This document shows positions 24,001-25,000 of a stretch of 25,000 nt of DNA, one piece after another. The DNA is from Owenia fusiformis (taxonomy: Eukaryota; Annelida; Polychaeta; Sabellida; Oweniidae), in the NCBI GenBank assembly GCA_903813345.2, contig CAIIXF020000256.1, positions 1 through 25,000 of the forward strand. The letters run 5' to 3'. Both the position numbers and the translations under genes were made by a program. Position 1 is the stretch's first letter; each line of letters starts with the position of its first letter. The notes under the pieces were generated by a model. The model did no database searches, had not been told where the DNA came from, and worked only from the letters and a program-made list of their open reading frames with translations.

Positions 24001-25000
24001 ATTCAATAAGCAATATGTCAGATGAGTCAAACTTTTGCGTTCCACAATGTGTCACAGTTCCATCAGCAGCTGTGGCATTGATCGCTAGTGTCTTGTATTT
24101 CGGATGCTCTGGGCCTAAAATCATCAAAACCCATTAGTTGTCAAATGATATTTCCAGTTCAATATGAAGAAGCAAATATGCCATCAATCATTAAAAACTA
24201 ATTCAAATGTTTAAAGTTTATTTCATTCAAAATATGTTTGTATTGTTAATACTATTATTTAGTGATCATTCCAATGTCTTATAACTGAAGAAACACAAGG
24301 AGCACACAGTGATCAGCAGAATATGACAATAATCTCATAAATAATTTCAGGGTAGAATACATATTTAAATTTATTTAAGTTAACATACATGTATATACTG
24401 TATAATATAACAAATTCTAGAAATAAGTTTGAACTTACTTCTCATATTATATAAATGGTCTCCAGAGGCTGCACTTGTTAGACGTGGGGAGAACATATTG
24501 ACACAGTCACTTGCCTTGCCAATACAGTTAATCCCTACTGTATTAGGTTTGTATATGAAGGCATTGCACCAGCCATTTTCACTACAAGCTTCTTTACATT
24601 CTGAGAATGATGTATTTGCAAGTTCAAAATCATGCTCAGTTGTCAAGTCACACTCACCACCCTCAACTACACTATATCTGAATGGTTCTGAAAAAATGTA
24701 TGAAATGTATGACATATACCATAAGAAAAAATGATGTACACAAAATGATTTAACCTAATTTTCATAGATGTTTCCCAATGAATTTGCTAACTCATGATTA
24801 ACTTTATGATTTGATTACCTGATATTATTCTGTAAAATTGTATAATGTTAATAGCTCCCATTCCATATATAGGGCATTCCTCTTCTGTGTCAGCAGGTCC
24901 ATTACGTTGGTAGTTTGCCTCAGCATTAGCATCAGATTGGCAAAAGCCACCTTGCTGTAAGCCAAACACTGTGTAGTGCTTGTTGCGGGCAGCCATCATG
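1..25000 (-). CDS. Partial giant multi-module lectin-like/PAN/EGF/FN3 protein gene
   Basis: One gene runs through the whole window on the minus strand, with 53 exons placed here. Every complete exon has GT-AG borders and an open frame, and all phases join. Every complete module is a multiple of three (471-502 codons). Reading from 25000 down, the product is a tandem array of modules: split F-type-lectin-like domain enclosing a GCW/GGxC cysteine-rich unit and a PAN/Apple-like unit, then EGF-like, then FN3. Two further FN3 domains follow. These domain types occur in secreted and cell-surface adhesion or recognition proteins, so an extracellular location is inferred. No signal peptide, membrane span or cytoplasmic enzyme lies in the window, so receptor versus secreted matrix protein cannot be decided. 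EGF-plus-FN3 order recalls Tie-like and receptor-phosphatase ectodomains, but the split lectin unit does not belong to those families. I do not recognise a named orthologue. Confidence 0.9.
86..576 (-). other. Intron
   Basis: Intron of 491 bp inside FN3 domain 9, donor GTAAAT. It holds a short GC-rich palindrome at about 320-333 (GGCCTCGGAGGCC). I see no other feature. Confidence 0.6.
577..683 (-). CDS. FN3 domain 9, first exon
   Basis: 107 nt, phase 1 in and phase 0 out. It reads EPSAPVDFKNNS, then SLSLICTTPEYPNGKIVSYK. The PSAP start, the hydrophobic B strand and the PNGKIVSYK C strand are the usual FN3 signature. Unlike the FN3 domains of the modules, this one is split by a phase-0 intron. 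Confidence 0.8.
684..1095 (-). other. Intron
   Basis: Intron of 412 bp between FN3 domains 8 and 9, donor GTATAC. AT-rich; I see nothing further in it. Confidence 0.6.
1096..1315 (-). CDS. FN3 domain 8, second exon
   Basis: 220 nt, phase 0 in and phase 1 out. It encodes AATSIAFNCDSLGEYHVYYK through LTDLEPDTNYIVGVDLINNA. The L-x-PDTNY-V-V core is the classic FN3 F-strand motif. It ends LTAAG, splitting the next Glu codon. Confidence 0.85.
1511..1608 (-). CDS. FN3 domain 8, first exon
   Basis: 98 nt, phase 1 in and phase 0 out, donor GTAAGT. Encodes ATWQARGITFQHSVVDG and ends KAIITWD, the FN3 B-strand tryptophan motif. Joined to 1096-1315 it gives one FN3 domain with a central phase-0 intron. 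Confidence 0.8.
1609..2597 (-). other. Intron
   Basis: Intron of 989 bp between module 7 and FN3 domain 8. I found no convincing exon or recognisable repeat. Small open frames on both strands lack domain motifs. Confidence 0.55.
2598..2882 (-). CDS. Module 7 FN3 exon
   Basis: 285 nt. Reads LPELKNAPRLVNRSGESITI, then EWDAWD, MAKDTNYKIAIVPVH and PSPEVNLKTCG. It lacks the RGCDY cysteine present near the start of the other six module FN3 domains. The 3' end is ambiguous: GGAG|GTTTGC (used here, matching the end of the exon at 1096) or a GT six bases earlier. Both keep the frame. Confidence 0.82.
3128..3265 (-). CDS. Module 7 EGF-like exon
   Basis: 138 nt, eight cysteines: ECKDGFYGETC, then C-x-C-x5-C-x6-C-x4-C and GDSC. 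The pattern is that of MEGF/Tie-type EGF repeats. Phase 1-1, donor GTAAGA. Confidence 0.87.
3473..3679 (-). CDS. Module 7 lectin-like domain, C-terminal half
   Basis: 207 nt, phase 1-1. TPEHPRFKNIVVTAV opens it and QILSLCDVKVFG closes it. The closing motif is the final strand of F-type lectin and F5/8C-like domains. Three cysteines (KQC, IEC, SLC). Confidence 0.85.
3680..4060 (-). other. Intron
   Basis: Intron of 381 bp between the PAN-like exon and the lectin C-half of module 7. AT-rich, nothing recognised. Confidence 0.6.
4061..4306 (-). CDS. Module 7 PAN/Apple-like exon
   Basis: 246 nt, phase 1-1, donor GTGAGT. EPLRYSVKEGGCEL, VTFEECKAACDDDGWCAAF, then NCIGRSSDCMD. The EECxxxCxxxxxCxxFxY core with a later NC is the PAN/Apple pattern; six cysteines in all. 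Confidence 0.85.
4419..4612 (-). CDS. Module 7 GGC exon (cysteine-rich insert, second half)
   Basis: 194 nt, phase 2 in and 1 out. VVPVTKCYKAAAKRHFTVFG, then LQVGGYCQSDEDA and an NCP turn. With the preceding CW exon it forms a four-cysteine unit of a kind that, from memory, recurs in cnidarian and other invertebrate extracellular proteins. I cannot give a Pfam name. Confidence 0.85.
4809..4926 (-). CDS. Module 7 CW exon (cysteine-rich insert, first half)
   Basis: 118 nt, phase 1 in and 2 out, donor GTGAAC. GFPYQGLGCWRENTNTF opens it, followed by LEGEESYLSDMYSLR. It completes an Arg codon with the GGC exon. Confidence 0.85.
5107..5331 (-). CDS. Module 7 lectin-like domain, N-terminal half
   Basis: 225 nt, phase 1-1, donor GTAAGT. 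Starts CKDEHQTV, then MSSTYFEWD, SLAIDDNILTCAQSNEED and VVTGVEIHIGG. SSTY, the A-x-D...TC-x-Q-T/SN stretch and the final GVEI strand match the first half of F-type lectin domains. Confidence 0.85.
5464..5745 (-). CDS. Module 6 FN3 exon
   Basis: 282 nt, phase 1-1. ERARLKNAPILEERGCDYIK, then KWNAWNEDYDFGDG, TALQ-type strand AALQYTIGGLTKDTAYDISI and SPIGTFKTLA. The YDFGDG and ALQYTIGGL motifs are shared with module 4. Confidence 0.87.
5746..6434 (-). other. Intron
   Basis: Intron of 689 bp between the module 6 EGF and FN3 exons. AT-rich; I see no exon relic or element ends. Confidence 0.55.
6435..6572 (-). CDS. Module 6 EGF-like exon
   Basis: 138 nt, eight cysteines, ECKDGFFGLNC, CHCANDAPC, ACPNGC and EPKCQI. 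Donor GTATAC; last base joins AA to give the Glu that opens the FN3 exon. Confidence 0.87.
6781..6987 (-). CDS. Module 6 lectin-like domain, C-terminal half
   Basis: 207 nt. PEHPRFKRLTLTATASDG, QECGVQAFEASD, MQCDPPARAKSLTI and QILSVCDFQVFG. By eye it differs from 14122-14328 (module 4) at six of 207 bases. Confidence 0.87.
7247..7507 (-). CDS. Module 6 PAN/Apple-like exon
   Basis: 261 nt. GPFRYSVKEEGCQL, VSFEECKTACNDDAWCGSF, NCKGKGGDC, then the even-type tail PPPSLLKADEPVTEYLYNLR. It is six bases shorter than module 4 (one Glu-Pro fewer before VTEYLY). Confidence 0.87.
7508..8250 (-). other. Intron with ~550-bp insertion
   Basis: 743 bp, whereas the paralogous module 4 intron (14827-15018) has only 192 bp. 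Flanking parts align (GATAATG near 7550; TTTTAGAC near 8112, and CTTTTTAGATTTAAT near 8190). About 7557-8106 is therefore extra and contains the foldback listed separately. Confidence 0.65.
7966..8099. mobile_element. Long foldback (inverted repeat) element
   Basis: Two arms of about 42 bp (7966-8007 and 8059-8099) are near-perfect reverse complements. The pairing continues inward (GAACG...GTATTTCAC with GTGAAATAC...CGTTC), leaving a loop of about 14 bases. The whole 134 bp could form one hairpin. It looks like a foldback MITE or the end of a larger one; arms begin TTATTCAATGATT. Confidence 0.7.
8251..8450 (-). CDS. Module 6 GGC exon
   Basis: 200 nt, phase 2 in and 1 out. RINPVTKCMMAADKRHYTVF, VQSGGFCVSDADADTKY, ECPIYGRGASRVINFYR. 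Roughly 16 differences from the module 4 copy, the most diverged of the shared exons. Confidence 0.87.
8479..8542. repeat. 32-bp direct tandem duplication
   Basis: The segment starting TGTTCACTTATTTACATTAG at 8479 is repeated at 8511, giving two adjacent copies with a 32-base period and few mismatches. It lies in the intron between the module 6 CW and GGC exons. Confidence 0.75.
8730..8847 (-). CDS. Module 6 CW exon
   Basis: 118 nt. DMPYQDLGCWRENEDTNADG, LLVNHLEQTEDYLMDNYRFR. Donor GTATTC, identical in module 4. The frame stays open for 190 bases past this donor, but the homologous end in module 4 and the matching phase of the GGC exon support the splice. Confidence 0.85.
9119..9343 (-). CDS. 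Module 6 lectin-like domain, N-terminal half
   Basis: 225 nt. CNDAHQTVDMSNV, MSTTYYEFDENNNK, ALDDDILTCAQTNEED, ITGVEIHVS. Donor GTTGGT is weaker than GTAAGT in module 4 but at the same place. From about 9170 to the end it is almost base-identical to module 4. Confidence 0.87.
9488..9560 (-). pseudogene. Relic CW exon in an intron
   Basis: About 66 bp inside the intron between module 5 FN3 and module 6 lectin-N align with the CW exon of module 6 (about 80 percent by eye). In the matching frame it reads C*QKNAGTNADDLFVDHLEQT, against CWRENEDTNADGLLVNHLEQT. The conserved tryptophan is a TGA stop and the PYQ start and donor are gone. It is not part of the gene model. Confidence 0.75.
9612..9893 (-). 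CDS. Module 5 FN3 exon
   Basis: 282 nt, donor GTAAGC. EKPMLKDPPVLIERGCDYLI, KWEFWNADSDVGDG, LSKDTEYEITITAVH, PSPSGYFKTLP. The EKPML start and DVGDG motif are shared with module 3. Confidence 0.87.
9960..10754. mobile_element. Non-autonomous (deleted) hAT-superfamily transposon
   Basis: 795 bp bounded by 21-bp terminal inverted repeats with one mismatch, starting TAGGGGTGGGTCGGG. It is flanked by the perfect 8-bp direct repeat CTAAATAT at 9952-9959 and 10755-10762. Eight-base duplications and a GGGGTGGG terminus are typical of hAT elements. Both ends are rich in CGGGC/GCCCG motifs, as expected of subterminal transposase sites. Inside is only the N-terminal start of a transposase, so the copy cannot move itself. 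Confidence 0.9.
10412..10573 (-). pseudogene. hAT transposase fragment with BED zinc finger start
   Basis: From the Met at 10573 the frame gives MAESKRENAELEIKDAP, then SPVWKVFGFQRN and CRICKVSFTY. VWKxFGF...CxxC...Y is the first half of the BED finger in hAT/ZBED transposases. The frame stops at 10414. Just downstream VRKHFEKIS continues in another frame from 10419, which fits the rest of the finger. So the copy is either frameshifted or stops at an exon end (a GTACGTAAG donor-like string sits there). The catalytic RNase-H-like region is absent. Confidence 0.72.
10811..10945 (-). CDS. Module 5 second EGF-like exon
   Basis: 135 nt. DCEGNTFGPDCKQCHC, KCDINTGECPGAC, TTCQI; eight cysteines. Its CxxNTFGxDCxxCHC form matches the second EGF of module 3 and the only EGF of module 1. 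Confidence 0.87.
11130..11225 (-). CDS. Module 5 first EGF-like exon
   Basis: 96 nt, six cysteines: DCKDGFYGSNCTSACNC, EEVCDKITGACPK. Short form lacking the last two cysteines. Donor GTATTT, phase 1-1. Confidence 0.85.
11346..11552 (-). CDS. Module 5 lectin-like domain, C-terminal half
   Basis: 207 nt, donor GTAAGT. GPEHPRFKNIVITAISASG, KGFESSDIHHVDC, AKSMKITAEH, QILSICDIKVFG. Closest by eye to module 7. Confidence 0.86.
11747..11977 (-). CDS. Module 5 PAN/Apple-like exon
   Basis: 231 nt, the shortest PAN-like exon here. APLRYSSQNGKCEL, VTFDQCKKACDESGWCASF, NCLGKASDCMDS. The stretch after DCMDS is only about a dozen residues (SNEDHVYNIR). Confidence 0.86.
12104..12297 (-). CDS. Module 5 GGC exon
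   Basis: 194 nt. EIPVTKCYKAAYSRHFTMFG, VQSGGYCQSDEYAE, ENCEIDGEGGFRAVQYYR. Phase 2 in, 1 out; donor GTATGG. Confidence 0.86.
12543..12648 (-). CDS. Module 5 CW exon
   Basis: 106 nt, shortest CW exon: AFPYQDLGCWNDDGVGRTVA then LEGSEDYLSDLFVNR. It is four codons shorter than module 6 just after GCW. Donor GTACCA. Confidence 0.84.
12906..13130 (-). CDS. Module 5 lectin-like domain, N-terminal half
   Basis: 225 nt. CKDEHEILDLTKA, MSSTYYEWDDANNK, AYDVDILSCARTNEEENP, VVTAVDLHIGG. Confidence 0.86.
13383..13664 (-). CDS. Module 4 FN3 exon
   Basis: 282 nt. ERPQFKDPPTLVERGCDYLK, NVWDENYDFGDG, TALQYTIGGLERDTAYEITI, SFKTQTC. Acceptor TTTCCAG, donor GTAAGT. Confidence 0.87.
13862..13999 (-). CDS. Module 4 EGF-like exon
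   Basis: 138 nt, eight cysteines: ECKDGTYDNTCSKQCHC, LCDKLTGECPNGC, PDCQI. Confidence 0.87.
14122..14328 (-). CDS. Module 4 lectin-like domain, C-terminal half
   Basis: 207 nt. PEHPRFKRLTLTATASDG, TQECGVQAFEASD, MQCDPPARAK, QILSVCDFQVFG. Only the residue before QECGV (Thr for Met) differs from module 6. Confidence 0.87.
14560..14826 (-). CDS. Module 4 PAN/Apple-like exon
   Basis: 267 nt, the longest PAN-like exon. VSFEECKTACNDDAWCGSF, NCKGKGGDCANT, SLLKADEPEPVTEYLY. The doubled EP is a six-base direct repeat (GGTTCA twice on the plus strand), likely replication slippage after the duplication. Confidence 0.87.
15019..15218 (-). CDS. Module 4 GGC exon
   Basis: 200 nt. INPVTKCMMAADKRHYTVFG, VQSGGFCVSDADADTKYHTN, WECPIYGRGASKVINFYRVT. 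Confidence 0.87.
15482..15599 (-). CDS. Module 4 CW exon
   Basis: 118 nt. DMPYQDLGCWRENADTNADG, QLEQTEDYLMDNYRFR. Donor GTATTC as in module 6. Confidence 0.87.
15713..15937 (-). CDS. Module 4 lectin-like domain, N-terminal half
   Basis: 225 nt, donor GTAAGT. NDAHQRVDMSNV, MSTTYYEFDENNNK, ALDDDILTCAQTNEED, ITGVEIHVSG. Differs from module 6 by one residue, Arg for Thr after AHQ. Confidence 0.87.
16074..16355 (-). CDS. Module 3 FN3 exon
   Basis: 282 nt. KPMLKNPPVLEERGCDYLK, TYWNAETDVGDG, LDKNTIYDITVVAIH, PSPVGSFKTLPC. The entry codon is split C|AG (Gln) rather than Glu, because the EGF exon before it ends in C. Confidence 0.87.
16495..16626 (-). CDS. Module 3 second EGF-like exon
   Basis: 132 nt. 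DCGPNTFGPDCAPCHC, ETCHTITGVCQNGC, DNCQI; eight cysteines. Donor GTAAGA. Confidence 0.87.
16627..16993 (-). other. Intron with SINE-like fragment
   Basis: 367 bp between the two EGF exons of module 3, against 184 bp in module 5. The excess is accounted for by the tRNA-like segment listed next. A short repeat of ATGATTAGTTA is visible near 16700-16720. Confidence 0.6.
16735..16845 (-). mobile_element. tRNA-derived SINE-like fragment
   Basis: On the minus strand, AGTTCGATCCC (16792-16782) is a good Pol III B box. TTAGCGACCTC (16840-16830) is a weak A box 48 bases before it, about tRNA spacing. The T-arm-like string GGTCGTAAGTTCGATCCCC resembles tRNA-related SINE heads. There is no clear acceptor stem, tail or target duplication, so this is a decayed or partial copy, not a tRNA gene. 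Confidence 0.55.
16994..17086 (-). CDS. Module 3 first EGF-like exon
   Basis: 93 nt, six cysteines: ECKDGFYGSACTTPCDC, EVCHKITGDCPQ. Donor GTGAGG. Confidence 0.85.
17211..17417 (-). CDS. Module 3 lectin-like domain, C-terminal half
   Basis: 207 nt, donor GTGAGT. TPEYPRYKDLGIIGIAADG, KCGAKGFESGD, IQCDEPVLAKS, QMLTICDFQAFG. Confidence 0.86.
17527..17772 (-). CDS. Module 3 PAN/Apple-like exon
   Basis: 246 nt. APLRYSVQDGDCLL, VTFNECKEACSADPWCAAF, NCWGKSSDCTDM, KYLYTLR. Donor GTGAGT. Confidence 0.86.
18061..18266 (-). CDS. Module 3 GGC exon
   Basis: 206 nt, the longest GGC exon. VVPVTKCMKAAAKRHYTVFG, then IQGGGPGGYCTSDADAETKY. The GGxC turn is enlarged to GGGPGGYC, unlike all other copies. Confidence 0.86.
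18400..18514 (-). CDS. Module 3 CW exon
   Basis: 115 nt. ELPYQDLGCWNENRNTFNG, LEGEEDYLAGHYADR. Acceptor TAATAG, donor GTGCTT. Confidence 0.85.
18739..18963 (-). CDS. Module 3 lectin-like domain, N-terminal half
   Basis: 225 nt, donor GTATGT. CKDEHKAVNMTNVKM, SSTAYYEFDDDGN, AIDDDLLTCSQTNEEDEP, ITGVEIQING. Confidence 0.86.
18964..19287 (-). other. Intron
   Basis: 324 bp between module 2 FN3 and module 3 lectin-N. Nothing recognised. Confidence 0.6.
19288..19572 (-). CDS. Module 2 FN3 exon
   Basis: 285 nt, donor GTAAGC. ERPTFKYPPKLEERGCDYIK, SIWTNGTDYGDG, TTALQFTTLPNLQKDTTYGF, GYFKTRP. Confidence 0.86.
19681..19818 (-). CDS. Module 2 EGF-like exon
   Basis: 138 nt, eight cysteines: ECKDGYFGEPCDGVCHC, EPCDKITGECPSAC, PKCQT. 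Donor GTAAAC. Confidence 0.87.
19982..20188 (-). CDS. Module 2 lectin-like domain, C-terminal half
   Basis: 207 nt. GPEYPRYKTLTIRATAADG, TDCGVQQFESAD, IECDTPVRAKNLTI, QMLSICDLKIFG. Donor GTAAGA. Confidence 0.86.
20338..20424. repeat. Short inverted repeat
   Basis: ACATCCAACATACAAT (20338-20353) pairs with ATTGTATGTAGGATGT (20409-20424) with one mismatch across a 55-base loop. It could be the ends of a tiny MITE. Confidence 0.5.
20643..20847. mobile_element. Inner 205-bp MITE sharing the left end
   Basis: The first 13 bases (TACCGTATTCTCT) are repeated exactly and inverted at 20835-20847 (AGAGAATACGGTA). Similarity continues inward to AATAA. This makes a complete 205-bp MITE within, or overlapping the left end of, the larger 784-bp structure. 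Confidence 0.7.
20643..21426. mobile_element. Terminal-inverted-repeat element with TA ends
   Basis: Left end TACCGTATTCTCTGTAAT; the right end read on the minus strand is TACGGTATTCTCTGTAAT, 17 of 18 identical. Both ends have TA at the border, as expected of TA-duplicating elements. Several AATAAGCGCCC motifs lie near the ends (20660, 20711, and inverted near 21385). No transposase frame is visible. The outer pair may instead be two neighbouring elements. Confidence 0.65.
21499..21753 (-). CDS. Module 2 PAN/Apple-like exon
   Basis: 255 nt. GSFRYSVKEQGCPL, ATFEECKAACSADGWCASF, NCLGKAADCTS, PSLLKTDEPIQEYLYHLR. Donor GTAAGT. Confidence 0.86.
21871..22061 (-). CDS. Module 2 GGC exon
   Basis: 191 nt, the shortest complete GGC exon. 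LSPTKKCMMAANKRHYTVFG, VQQGGYCQSDEDAEAKY, TDCPNTGTGG. Confidence 0.86.
22171..22285 (-). CDS. Module 2 CW exon
   Basis: 115 nt. EQPYQDIGCWKENKVITYG, LEGAEPYIADYYRTR. Donor GTAAGA. Confidence 0.86.
22464..22688 (-). CDS. Module 2 lectin-like domain, N-terminal half
   Basis: 225 nt. CNDQHQTLDLTNANV, QSSTYYEWDSDNN, DGYRALDNDINTCSQTNEEG, ITGIEIHVAG. The best match in the window to the textbook F-type start (QSSTY, A-x-D, C-S-x-TN). Confidence 0.87.
22843..23124 (-). CDS. Module 1 FN3 exon
   Basis: 282 nt, donor GTAAGC. EKPMLKRPPYLIERGCDYIK, ELWEEAKDDGTG, LLKKNTQYDISIIAVH, AMIKTAAC. Confidence 0.86.
23125..23548 (-). other. Intron
   Basis: 424 bp between the module 1 EGF and FN3 exons. T-rich in its left half; nothing recognised. 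Confidence 0.6.
23549..23683 (-). CDS. Module 1 EGF-like exon
   Basis: 135 nt, eight cysteines: ECKSNTFGVDCTECHC, ECDKDTGQCPNNTC, PTCQI. It corresponds to the second EGF of modules 3 and 5. No first EGF exon is found in the 224-bp intron before it. Donor GTAATA. Confidence 0.86.
23908..24114 (-). CDS. Module 1 lectin-like domain, C-terminal half
   Basis: 207 nt. GPEHPKYKTLAINATAADG, HCGTQKFDSSD, IECEKPVLAKKI, QILSICDFRVFG. Confidence 0.86.
24115..24438 (-). other. Intron
   Basis: 324 bp between the module 1 PAN-like exon and lectin C-half. AT-rich, nothing recognised. Confidence 0.6.
24439..24687 (-). CDS. Module 1 PAN/Apple-like exon
   Basis: 249 nt. EPFRYSVVEGGECDL, TSFSECKEACSENGWCNAF, NCIGKASDCVNM, DHLYNMR. 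Donor GTAAGT. Confidence 0.86.
24819..25000 (-). CDS. Module 1 GGC exon (cut by window edge)
   Basis: 182 nt visible. MMAARNKHYTVFG, LQQGGFCQSDANAEANY, EECPIYGMGAINIIQFYR. By comparison with the other copies about 20 bases, including the KC codon, lie beyond the window. Confidence 0.85.

Larger units (their letters stand above)
22843..25000 (-). repeat. Module 1 (first in window, cut by edge)
   Basis: Five exons visible; lectin-N, CW and the start of the GGC exon lie beyond 25000. Mostly odd-type, but with a single EGF exon of the second-EGF kind and a GGC exon that looks even-type. Confidence 0.83.

Noticed and set aside
24429-24734. Open frame of 101 codons on the plus strand
   Set aside because: It is the antisense of the module 1 PAN-like exon; similar plus-strand frames lie opposite other exons (12888-13178, 17535-17729, 21561-21743) and have no domain motifs of their own.
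1-25000. CRISPR array, operon or other prokaryotic features
   Set aside because: The spliced exon structure with GT-AG introns is eukaryotic; the only regular repeats are the protein modules.

Overview
The window is animal nuclear DNA, AT-rich and intron-rich, and is almost entirely occupied by one very large gene on the minus strand. The gene enters at position 25000 and leaves at position 1; neither its start codon nor its stop codon is inside. I can place 53 exons (two cut by the window edges) with GT-AG borders, compatible phases and no internal stop. They sum to about 10.2 kb, or roughly 3,400 residues. The species cannot be fixed from the sequence. The domain set and the transposable elements fit a marine invertebrate, but that is inference.

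In transcription order the gene is a tandem array of modules of about 470-500 residues. Each module is built the same way: (1) the N-terminal half of an F-type-lectin/F5-8C-like domain, (2) an exon with the motif PYQxLGCW, (3) an exon with KCxxAAxxxxYTVFGxQxGGxC, (4) a PAN/Apple-like exon, (5) the C-terminal half of the lectin-like domain, (6) one or two 6-8-cysteine EGF-like exons and (7) a single-exon fibronectin type III (FN3) domain. Module 1 (22843-25000) is cut by the window edge. Modules 2-7 are complete: 19288-22688, 16074-18963, 13383-15937, 9612-13130, 5464-9343 and 2598-5331. After module 7 come two more FN3 domains of a different gene structure (1511-1608 with 1096-1315, then 577-683 with 1-85, cut by the edge). 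The product looks like a secreted protein or the extracellular part of a receptor. No transmembrane or cytoplasmic part is visible.

The array has a history that can be read directly. Even-numbered modules (2, 4, 6) resemble one another, and odd-numbered ones (1, 3, 5, 7) resemble one another, so it grew as two-module units. Modules 4 and 6 are nearly identical at DNA level over the lectin-CW-GGC-PAN-lectin part. A dead CW exon with a stop codon at the tryptophan lies in the intron between modules 5 and 6.

Introns carry mobile DNA: a 795-bp deleted hAT transposon with perfect 8-bp target duplication (9960-10754), nested terminal-inverted-repeat elements (20643-21426), a 134-bp foldback (7966-8099) inside a ~550-bp insertion, and a tRNA-derived SINE-like fragment (about 16735-16845). 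The most noteworthy point is that a lectin-like domain appears to be interrupted at the same internal loop in every module by a variable-length PAN-containing insert.
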